A stretch of 5,287 bases of DNA. Source: JBBRMU01 sp038230655 (GTDB taxonomy: Bacteria; Patescibacteriota; Microgenomatia; UBA1406; GWC2-37-13). Position 1 is the stretch's first letter; each line of letters begins with the position of its first letter. This document shows positions 1-4,831 of this stretch, in pieces. The notes beneath the pieces were generated by a model, which was not told where the DNA came from, ran no database searches, and was given only the letters and a program-made list of their open reading frames with translations. The stretch is taken from assembly GCA_038230655.1 (NCBI GenBank), contig JBBRMU010000040.1, positions 1-5,287 on the forward strand, written 5' to 3'. Position numbers and translations under genes: made by a program.

Positions 1-2
1 TT

Positions 3-65
3 ATTTTAGTTGTTAGTCTTGCTTTTTTACTAAGGTTAGACTTAATATATAAGTATACCCTTTAA
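3..65 (+). CDS. Possible 3' end of an upstream gene (partial)
   Basis: A reading frame is open from the window edge to TAA at 63-65 and gives about 20 codons, ILVVSLAFLLRLDLIYKYTL. The first half is strongly hydrophobic and could be the last membrane segment of an integral membrane protein; the other two forward frames stop within the first 16 bases. A hydrophobic stretch followed by LLRL is also seen near the N-termini of GT39-type glycosyltransferases, so a broken gene start is a second possibility. Twenty codons without a stop is weak evidence in AT-rich DNA, and the call depends on sequence left of the window. Confidence 0.22.
   Translation: MLVVSLAFLLRLDLIYKYTL
26..53 (+). promoter_or_regulatory. 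Weak candidate sigma70 promoter
   Basis: TTTACT (26-31, 4 of 6 matches to TTGACA) is followed after 16 bases by TATAAG (48-53, 5 of 6 matches to TATAAT). It would start transcription near position 60 and give a leader of about 110 bases before the gene at 172, including the small ORF at 83. AT-rich DNA yields such matches by chance. Confidence 0.2.
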
Positions 66-82
66 TCAAGAGTTAAAAGGGG

Positions 83-175
83 ATGAATTCTCAGTTTGTT
101 TTCGATTTAGCAAAATTATCAAGTCATTTAGAATACTATTTGTTTATCTTAAAAGGAGAGGAGGTGCAGTTATGA
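83..175 (+). CDS. Possible 30-residue small ORF or leader peptide
   Basis: ATG at 83 opens 30 codons (starting MNSQFVFDLAKL and ending LKGEEVQL) and ends with TGA at 173-175. The stop overlaps the ATG at 172 of the next gene in the ATGA form, the same junction seen between uppS and gpsA. The frame is closed upstream by TAA at 74-76, so the ORF cannot be longer. AAAAGGGG lies directly against the ATG, which is too close for an ideal ribosome site. The last codons also contain the Shine-Dalgarno site of the following gene. It has no recognisable domain. It could be a leader that couples translation to the next gene, or chance. Confidence 0.25.
   Translation: MNSQFVFDLAKLSSHLEYYLFILKGEEVQL
106..134 (+). 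promoter_or_regulatory. Weak candidate promoter, alternative to the one at 26-53
   Basis: TAGAAT (129-134, 5 of 6 matches to the -10 consensus) lies 17 bases after TTTAGC (106-111, only 3 of 6 to the -35 consensus). It would give a short leader of about 30 bases that still contains the strong ribosome site at 159-166 but leaves out the start of the small ORF at 83. The poor -35 keeps confidence low. Confidence 0.18.
159..166 (+). promoter_or_regulatory. Strong Shine-Dalgarno site for the gene at 172
   Basis: AGGAGGTG, a full match to the anti-Shine-Dalgarno end of 16S rRNA, lies 5 bases before the ATG at 172. It fixes that start. It is one of only two strong ribosome sites in the window, and the second DUF6799-like gene has nothing comparable. 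Confidence 0.85.
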
Positions 176-540
176 GACACGAACCACATACAGTTATTTA
201 TGCCTTAATATGTTTTGTTTTCATTATTATGAGTGGTGCAATGTTCCGTTTATATAGAGAAGAGTTAAATACGAAGCATATGATATCTGAGGGATTTATG
301 CAGATGAAAGAGGACACACGCTCATATATCAAAGATATTGTACTAGATAAGATTGTGATGAAAGATGGAAAGATGAGCATTCAGCGAAATGGGAGTATAA
401 CAAATATGGATAAGGAAATGATTCTTCTAGACGAGACTAAAGTTATGACGAATGGAACTATTCAGAGGAAAAATGGTACAAAGATGACTTTGAAAAACGG
501 AGAGGCCATTGATATGAATGGCCAAATTTTATCCAGATAA
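172..540 (+). CDS. Membrane-anchored DUF6799-like protein 1 (122 aa)
   Basis: A small single-pass membrane protein of unknown function. Residues 8-26 form one hydrophobic segment (IYALICFVFIIMSGAMF) at the N-terminus, followed by a charged stretch. Residues 59-120 hold a repeating pattern, MKDGKM...NG...M...L..TKVM.NGT...NGT.M.L.NGE.IDM.G.I, that looks like the DUF6799 family, known mostly as secreted or membrane-attached Met-rich proteins of no known function. Met is very frequent (13 of 122 residues), which could point to metal contact, but this is speculation. Topology is uncertain: charges flank both sides of the membrane segment, and by family analogy the domain would lie outside the membrane. 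The start is set by the AGGAGGTG site. The next gene, 64 bases on, encodes a diverged paralog with the same layout. The family call is from pattern memory, not a search. Confidence 0.8.
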   Translation: MRHEPHTVIYALICFVFIIMSGAMFRLYREELNTKHMISEGFMQMKEDTRSYIKDIVLDKIVMKDGKMSIQRNGSITNMDKEMILLDETKVMTNGTIQRKNGTKMTLKNGEAIDMNGQILSR

Positions 541-556
541 CTCAACTTAAATCAGT

Positions 557-562
557 TATAAT
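557..562 (+). promoter_or_regulatory. Isolated -10 box TATAAT before the second DUF6799-like gene
   Basis: A perfect TATAAT sits 17 bases after the preceding stop codon. No convincing -35 element is present at 16-19 base spacing, and the TG of an extended -10 is absent (the three bases before it are AGT). If used, it would start a transcript near 569, inside the hairpin at 563-576. It may be chance. Confidence 0.25.
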
Positions 563-595
563 ATGGGGTAACCCATTGCTTAGATTTTGAATGGG
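563..595 (+). promoter_or_regulatory. Inverted repeats with two exclusive foldings ahead of the start at 605
   Basis: ATGGG (563-567) and CCCAT (572-576) form a perfect 5-bp stem closed by GTAA, a GNRA-type tetraloop in RNA. The same CCCATT (572-577) can instead pair over 6 bp with AATGGG (590-595), which holds the only purine-rich, Shine-Dalgarno-like bases (GGGA, 593-596) in front of the ATG at 605. The two foldings exclude each other. The stems are short, so function is unproven. Confidence 0.3.
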
Positions 596-604
596 ATTTT
601 CCCT

Positions 605-1015
605 ATGAAAAAAGAACAAATACTCAATACGTTCATGATCTTTATTGTTATCTTGGTAGCTGGTGGATCAGGGATTATGGTCTATAAAAATCTTCTTGAT
701 AAAGAGGTTCGAGAAAAGCAAGAAATGATCCAGAAACAGGAAAAAGAGGCAGAGATGAGAAAAGAAGGATTCATTATGCTCGGACAGACTATGTACCAGA
801 CCAAAGGAGACACAGTTTTCTTAATGACTAAAAATGTTTCTCTTCCGACCGGAGTTAAGGTATATATTAATGGGCACGTTATCATGCAAGATGGGAGTAA
901 CGTATATCTAACTAATAATCAAATGTTGAATCTCAAGGGAGAAGTAGTGAAAAATTCTCGGATTATCAGCATCACTCCTTCCATGGTTACGCCGACAGTG
1001 ATGATGAAGAAATAA
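605..1015 (+). CDS. Membrane-anchored DUF6799-like protein 2 (136 aa)
   Basis: A paralog of the preceding gene product, function unknown. From the ATG at 605, residues 7-27 form the membrane segment, residues 30-54 a highly charged, probably helical linker (KEVREKQEMIQKQEKEAEM), and residues 54-115 a domain that aligns without gaps to residues 59-120 of the first protein, with about 13 identities in 62 positions. Met is again frequent (13 residues). A 20-residue tail rich in Thr, Pro, Met and Ser follows the domain and is absent from the first protein. The frame can be extended to a TTG at 587, adding MNGIFP, but the ATG followed by KKEQ directly before the membrane segment is the more natural start. 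The ribosome site is weak (GGGA, 8 bases ahead). The domain is more diverged from the DUF6799 pattern than in protein 1, with several of the NG/DG turns lost. Confidence 0.75.
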   Translation: MKKEQILNTFMIFIVILVAGGSGIMVYKNLLDKEVREKQEMIQKQEKEAEMRKEGFIMLGQTMYQTKGDTVFLMTKNVSLPTGVKVYINGHVIMQDGSNVYLTNNQMLNLKGEVVKNSRIISITPSMVTPTVMMKK

Positions 1016-1058
1016 ACAGTCGAGACCGGATACATTTAGTGAGCATTATCTAATACTT

Positions 1059-1748
1059 ATGTCTATTCCAAAGCATGTTGCGATAATTCCTGATGGAAAT
1101 AGACGCTGGGCAAAAAGTAAAAATATTCCTGCGTTAGAGGGACATAAAACTGCCTTTGAAAAAACTTTACCTGCACTCCTAGAAAAAGCTGACCAGCTAG
1201 GAGTTGAGTTCTTTACTTTCTGGGCACTATCTACAGAAAATTTCATCAAGCGTAATAAGATGGAGATTGAAGGTCTACTTTCGCTCGGAAAATTTTTTTA
1301 TTCTCATAAACTGGATGAGTTAAAAAGGAATGGTGTAAAAATAAAGTTTATTGGTGACATAAATATACTCCCTGAGGATACTCAAGCTATAATAAAAAAG
1401 ACAACCGAGGAAACTAAGAAAAACTCTAACATTACATTTATAATTGCAGTTAATTATGGAGGAAGAGATGAGTTGATGAGAGCTATGCAGAAAGTAGTCA
1501 ACATGAATTATCTATCAAAAAGTGTAAATAAGGAGAATTTCGGCCAGTTTTTAGATACAAATGGTGTTCCAGACCCCGACTTGATCATAAGAACTGGTGG
1601 AGAGATGCGACTCTCGGGATTTATGCCGTGGCAAACTATATATAGTGAACTGTATTTTACAGATATTTTATTCCCTGATTTCAATCAAGAAGAGCTGGAA
1701 AAGGCTGTTACTGAATTCTCAAACCGTCAAAGGAGGTTTGGAAAATGA
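1059..1748 (+). CDS. uppS: Isoprenyl transferase, undecaprenyl diphosphate synthase (229 aa)
   Basis: A cis-prenyltransferase that adds isopentenyl diphosphate units to farnesyl diphosphate to make the C55 carrier for peptidoglycan and other cell-surface glycans; it acts at the inner face of the membrane. All family blocks are visible: HVAIIPDGNRRWAK (residues 6-19, catalytic Asp12), GHK (His29), STENF with Arg65, NYGGR (132-136), and DLIIRTGGEMRLS with Arg178, Arg184 and Ser186, followed by Glu197. These Arg and Glu spacings equal those of E. coli UppS (R194, R200, S202, E213). It ends right after RRFGK, so it lacks the short tail of the 253-residue E. coli enzyme and starts almost at the first motif. 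Oddities: the usual HxxG reads HKTA, and STENF is followed by one extra residue before the Arg. The start at 1059 has no Shine-Dalgarno site, but no other in-frame start exists upstream. The final 4 bases overlap gpsA. Chain length cannot be read from sequence. Confidence 0.96.
   Translation: MSIPKHVAIIPDGNRRWAKSKNIPALEGHKTAFEKTLPALLEKADQLGVEFFTFWALSTENFIKRNKMEIEGLLSLGKFFYSHKLDELKRNGVKIKFIGDINILPEDTQAIIKKTTEETKKNSNITFIIAVNYGGRDELMRAMQKVVNMNYLSKSVNKENFGQFLDTNGVPDPDLIIRTGGEMRLSGFMPWQTIYSELYFTDILFPDFNQEELEKAVTEFSNRQRRFGK
1729..1737 (+). promoter_or_regulatory. Strong Shine-Dalgarno site for gpsA inside the uppS 3' end
   Basis: AAAGGAGGT lies 7 bases before the gpsA ATG at 1745. Its AGG AGG is also the pair of Arg codons of the conserved RRFG motif at the UppS C-terminus (the nearby Arg at 1725-1727 is CGT), so these bases serve both as codons and as a ribosome site. 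Ribosomes ending uppS at TGA 1746-1748 are well placed to restart on gpsA. Confidence 0.85.
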
Positions 1749-2722
1749 AACAACTAGCGGTAATTGGGGCAGGAGCATGGGGGACGACTTTGGCATCTAT
1801 TTTCAGAGATAAATTTACAAAGTGCACCATATGGACTTTTCTTGCTGAAGAAGAAAAAATGATCAATGAGCTCAAAGAAAATAAATTATATCTACCTGGA
1901 ATGCCCTTAGACATCCGAGCTACTACGTCTTTACCGGATGCAGTTAAAGATGCTGATATCATAATCTCTGCAGTTCCTTCATTTGCGATCCGCAAAACAT
2001 GGATGCAGCTTTCAAAAATAATTAAATCTGGTAGCGTCTTTATCAATGCTTCAAAAGGAATTGAAAAAGACAAACATCTATTACCATATGAAATATTCCA
2101 AGAGTTATTTGAAGATAAAATTCATTATATGGCTCTGTGTGGGCCGAGTTTTGCAGTAGATGTAGCCAAAGGCAGCCCTACGGCGGTTAATCTTGCAGGA
2201 AATGACAGAGACTTTACTCAAAAAGTTATTTCGAAGTTAAATACGGACACTTTTTTTATGAGATATTCAGATGACATTATCGGAACAGAGTTAGGAGCCG
2301 TTTTAAAAAACGTCATTGCGATAGCAAGTGGTATGGTTATAGGAATGGGATATGGACAGAATACCCAGGCCATTGTTGTAGTCGAGGGAATAAAAGAAAT
2401 GATGATTTTAGGAGAATTAATGGGTGGAAAGAGCGAGACCTTTTTAGGGTTAGCGGGTTTAGGAGATCTTCTCTTAACAGCAATGAATGCAGAAAGTCGT
2501 AATATGACATTTGGATATGAACTTGGAAAAGGAATGCAGATAAATGATGCGCTAAAAGATGTAAAAGGAGTTGCTGAGGGATACTACACAACGTTTTCTC
2601 TAGATTTTTTGCTTCAAAAACATAAACTAAAGCTACCTTTATTTAGCACAATGGTGGATACTCTTGTTAACAAACATAGTTTTAAAGACACATTTTCACA
2701 GTTACTCACAGAACTATTTTAA
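1745..2722 (+). CDS. gpsA: NAD(P)-dependent glycerol-3-phosphate dehydrogenase (325 aa)
   Basis: Cytoplasmic enzyme that reduces dihydroxyacetone phosphate to sn-glycerol 3-phosphate, the backbone for phospholipids. The N-terminal Rossmann domain carries GAGAWG (residues 8-13), NKLYLPGM (46-53), ISAVPSFAIR (74-83) and NASKGIE with Lys104. The C-terminal helical domain carries CGPSFAVDVAKGSPTAV (132-148), ELGAVLKNVIAIASG with the expected catalytic Lys188, GLAGLGDLLLT (235-245), SRNMTFG (251-257) and GVAEGYYTT (275-283). Length and motif order are normal for bacterial GpsA, so the enzyme should be intact. One small change is AVDVA where the family usually has AxEVA (Asp for Glu). The start is fixed by the strong ribosome site and the ATGA overlap with uppS, so the two proteins should be made together. 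This links the lipid carrier for wall synthesis to phospholipid precursor supply. Confidence 0.96.
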   Translation: MKQLAVIGAGAWGTTLASIFRDKFTKCTIWTFLAEEEKMINELKENKLYLPGMPLDIRATTSLPDAVKDADIIISAVPSFAIRKTWMQLSKIIKSGSVFINASKGIEKDKHLLPYEIFQELFEDKIHYMALCGPSFAVDVAKGSPTAVNLAGNDRDFTQKVISKLNTDTFFMRYSDDIIGTELGAVLKNVIAIASGMVIGMGYGQNTQAIVVVEGIKEMMILGELMGGKSETFLGLAGLGDLLLTAMNAESRNMTFGYELGKGMQINDALKDVKGVAEGYYTTFSLDFLLQKHKLKLPLFSTMVDTLVNKHSFKDTFSQLLTELF

Positions 2723-2723
2723 T

Positions 2724-3821
2724 ATGCACTTACAGAGAATAGAGTCCATCCAACAAATCCTAATAAAAGAAAAAGTTAAAGGAATTTTAATATCTAATTT
2801 ATATAATATCCTTTACTTAACTGGCTTTAAAACCCTTTCACCTGATGAACGGGAGGTATTTTTGTTGATTACTTCTCAAAATGTATATCTGTTTACGGAT
2901 GGAAGATATGTTGATTCTAATTTAGAAAAAAGAGCAGCTTCTCTTAATGCTAGATTTAAATTAATTGAGTATGGAAAAAATCTTTATTATCATCTCAATG
3001 AAATAATAAAGGTAGAAAGTATAGACGCCTGTGGATTTGAAAGAGAAGATCTTAAATATGCTGAGTTTGAGGCGCTGAAACAGTTGGAAGTAAAAATCCT
3101 TCCATTAAATAATGTTGTGATGAATTTAAGGGAGATTAAAAATGAGGGAGAGGTTGAAGCAGTAAAAAAAGCATGCATTGCAACAGATGACTGTCTATCT
3201 GAAATGGTAAAAATAATAAAAGTAGGAATGTCAGAAAAGGAACTAGCCTGGAAGATTGAGTCTTGGATTCATTCTAGCGGATATGAGTGTGCTTTTGATC
3301 CGATCGTAGCAGCTGATTTAAACTCTGCTATCCCTCATTATGATACAAAAAGTGGTACTGGAATTATTAAAGATTCCTCGGTGGTTTTGGTTGATTTTGG
3401 TACACGATATAAAAATTATAACTCTGATATAACGCGCATGATTTTTGTAGGTGAGCAGGATCAAGAAGTAGTAAATAGATATAATTATTTGCTTGCAGCT
3501 CAAGAAAAAAGTATCAAGGCTATAAAAAAAGGAAAAAGCTTACAAGATATAGATACTTTATGCAGAGAGGAATTATTAAAGAATGAACAACCAGATTTCC
3601 AGCACTCTACAGGTCACGGAGTTGGTCTTGAAGTTCATGAGTTCCCGAAAGTCTCAAAAACATCCATTTCACAAGTAGCTCCACATCAAGTGTTAACTAT
3701 AGAACCTGGTATTTATCTTAGAGAGAGATATGGTATGAGAATTGAAGATACAGTTTTGATTGATGAAAACTACTCTCCTGAACTACTTACTCAGTTTCCT
3801 AAACAGTTTTTGAAAATATAA
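2724..3821 (+). CDS. M24B metallopeptidase, aminopeptidase P / prolidase-like (365 aa)
   Basis: A two-domain peptidase of the M24B family (Xaa-Pro aminopeptidase PepP or dipeptidase PepQ), expected to cut the bond between any N-terminal residue and Pro, using two metal ions (often Mn) in the cytoplasm. Residues 3-125 form the creatinase-type N-domain (NILYLTGF, then TDGRY at 58-62). Residues 140-355 form the pita-bread catalytic domain with all five metal ligands: Asp224 and Asp235 in VDFG...YNSDITRM, His298 in STGHGVG, Glu327 in TIEPG and Glu341 in GMRIED. His205 (IPHYD) and His305 (EVHE) also fit. The protein looks complete, and its length fits the compact bacterial forms. Exact specificity cannot be told from sequence. 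The ATG at 2724 is one base after the gpsA stop and starts the protein at MHLQRIESIQQIL. A TTG at 2664 in the same frame would add 20 residues inside gpsA and is less likely. No Shine-Dalgarno site is visible, so translation probably depends on coupling to gpsA. Confidence 0.92.
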   Translation: MHLQRIESIQQILIKEKVKGILISNLYNILYLTGFKTLSPDEREVFLLITSQNVYLFTDGRYVDSNLEKRAASLNARFKLIEYGKNLYYHLNEIIKVESIDACGFEREDLKYAEFEALKQLEVKILPLNNVVMNLREIKNEGEVEAVKKACIATDDCLSEMVKIIKVGMSEKELAWKIESWIHSSGYECAFDPIVAADLNSAIPHYDTKSGTGIIKDSSVVLVDFGTRYKNYNSDITRMIFVGEQDQEVVNRYNYLLAAQEKSIKAIKKGKSLQDIDTLCREELLKNEQPDFQHSTGHGVGLEVHEFPKVSKTSISQVAPHQVLTIEPGIYLRERYGMRIEDTVLIDENYSPELLTQFPKQFLKI

Positions 3822-3833
3822 ATGAATACCATC

Positions 3834-3862
3834 TTGCAAAGAAATAAAAATGTATCTATACT
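3834..3862 (+). promoter_or_regulatory. Likely sigma70-type promoter for the two genes at the right end
   Basis: TTGCAA (3834-3839, 4 of 6 matches to TTGACA) and TATACT (3857-3862, 5 of 6 matches to TATAAT) are separated by exactly 17 bases. They lie in the largest intergenic gap downstream of position 600, right after the peptidase gene. Transcription would begin at about 3869 and give a leader of about 30 bases. This is the best-formed promoter candidate in the window. Confidence 0.5.
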
Positions 3863-3864
3863 TA

Positions 3865-3896
3865 GGTAATAAACGGCTGTTCAGCCTTAATTAACC
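3865..3896 (+). promoter_or_regulatory. Imperfect hairpin directly before the ATG at 3898
   Basis: GGCT (3875-3878) pairs with AGCC (3883-3886) around a GTTC loop. The stem extends through AA/TT and then GGT-AAT (3865-3870) with ATT-A-ACC (3890-3896), giving about 12 pairs with one mismatch and two single-base bulges. No T-run follows, so it is a poor intrinsic terminator. It ends one base before the start codon and covers the region where a ribosome site would normally be. With the promoter at 3834 it would be largely a leader structure, although its first few bases may lie upstream of the transcript start. Confidence 0.4.
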
Positions 3897-3897
3897 T

Positions 3898-4830
3898 ATG
3901 GATCCACAGAGTCAGAACAAATTTTCTCCTAAAATACTTATGGTAGTTGGCGTAGTCCTGCTAGTCTTAATTCTTGGTTTTTCTGTTTTAACTCTAAGCA
4001 AAAAAGACTCTTCCTCAACAGTAGAAAAAATAGCCCAGTTAACACCACTCCCAACTATCGCTTTTACCCCTCCTCCTAACTTTATCTATAGTAGTGTTGA
4101 TAGTCTCAATTTTTTACCGACACATATCAATGACTATACAATTGATCAAGGAAAAATTAGTCAAACATCTCAACAAGCTTACCCGGGGTTAGTGGATAAG
4201 AATATGCGAGATCAGATAAATAATGATGTAGTTACATGGCTTGCTTTGAACCAATACTATGAAACAGCTGACCCTTCAAAAGTATCTACATTTTCAGCAA
4301 CAAAAAAGATTACTGATATTAAGATGATAAAAAATGAGGTGAATAAAATGAAAGCTGATTACAATCAGAATGTGATTACTATGGATGGGTGGTATCTTAA
4401 ATTACGCTTTTTAGGAACGCTTGATACAAATCTGCAGAGTCTTCATAAAAAGGAGTCGGAACTACAACCTTTTGCAAGTCAGCTAATGTCAGATTATCGG
4501 AATCAAGCTATTAAAGACTCTTCAACAATACTAGATAAATTTAATAATAATAATACAGTGCTGCTTCTCAATAATAGAGAAGCCTCGAAGAGTTTTAGTC
4601 ATTACCAGCTTTATCCACCATTAATGGGCGATGAAAATTACTATACAATGATGCAGTCACTTCCAGTTGGTCAAGTATCTGATATTATTACATTAAAGTC
4701 TAAAATTAACGGGGATACTTTCGCAAAAGACTATGCTTATGTAGTTTTTTATATAAAAAATAAAACCGGTACAAATTTACCTCTTGATGCGGTGGTGAAC
4801 TCATATTTAGAGAAGGCAAAAATACAGTAA
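3898..4830 (+). CDS. Membrane-anchored protein, possible degenerate SurA/parvulin-like foldase (310 aa)
   Basis: Not assigned to a family with certainty. Residues 13-33 form a membrane anchor (LMVVGVVLLVLILGFSVLTL) followed by KK, then a Pro/Thr-rich linker (LTPLPTIAFTPPP, 48-60), so most of the protein probably lies outside the membrane. Residues 100-200 are helical and charged and hold ITDIKMIKNEVNKMKADYN, reminiscent of the SurA N-terminal fold. Residues 205-305 hold a helix, a Phe-Ser stretch, then SLPVGQVSDII (254-264) and AYVVFYI (280-286), which resembles the end of parvulin domains (L.pGqvS...t, then the hydrophobic last strand). The usual parvulin active-site pattern is not apparent, so it would be a chaperone rather than a catalyst if the likeness is real. 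Asn216-219 come from an AAT repeat. A stop at 3892-3894 closes the frame upstream, so the ATG at 3898 is the first possible start; it has no Shine-Dalgarno site. The next gene starts 2 bases after the stop and shares the anchor design. Confidence 0.8.
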   Translation: MDPQSQNKFSPKILMVVGVVLLVLILGFSVLTLSKKDSSSTVEKIAQLTPLPTIAFTPPPNFIYSSVDSLNFLPTHINDYTIDQGKISQTSQQAYPGLVDKNMRDQINNDVVTWLALNQYYETADPSKVSTFSATKKITDIKMIKNEVNKMKADYNQNVITMDGWYLKLRFLGTLDTNLQSLHKKESELQPFASQLMSDYRNQAIKDSSTILDKFNNNNTVLLLNNREASKSFSHYQLYPPLMGDENYYTMMQSLPVGQVSDIITLKSKINGDTFAKDYAYVVFYIKNKTGTNLPLDAVVNSYLEKAKIQ

Positions 4831-4831
4831 T

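Noticed and set aside
587..604. TTG start at 587 adding six residues (MNGIFP) to the second DUF6799-like protein
   Set aside because: The ATG at 605 is followed by KKEQ and the membrane segment, a normal N-terminus; the TTG has no ribosome site.
591..608. Five-codon ORF (MGFSL) ending in an ATGA overlap with the start at 605
   Set aside because: Too short to call as a gene; kept only as a side note to the ORF at 83-175.
1746..1748. TGA recoded as Gly or Trp
   Set aside because: UppS ends where the family normally ends and gpsA starts in the overlap, so TGA is read as stop.
1597..1812. 71-codon plus-strand ORF in another frame over the end of uppS and start of gpsA
   Set aside because: Both overlapped genes are certain and strongly conserved; the translation shows no recognisable pattern.
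1708..2073. 121-codon minus-strand ORF across the uppS-gpsA junction
   Set aside because: It lies opposite clearly coding sequence (UppS C-terminus and GpsA Rossmann domain) and its translation shows no domain; a shadow ORF.
2664..2723. TTG start at 2664 for the peptidase, adding 20 residues and overlapping gpsA
   Set aside because: The extra residues do not fit the creatinase N-domain, there is no ribosome site, and the ATG at 2724 is at the expected domain edge.
3865..3896. Reading the hairpin as a rho-independent terminator of the peptidase gene
   Set aside because: No T-run follows the stem, which ends one base before a start codon; a leader structure fits better, although a weak terminator cannot be excluded.
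4543..4554. (AAT)4 tandem repeat as a phase-variation tract
   Set aside because: It is a 3-base unit inside a coding frame (Asn216-219), so slippage would not shift the frame, and four copies are common in AT-rich DNA.
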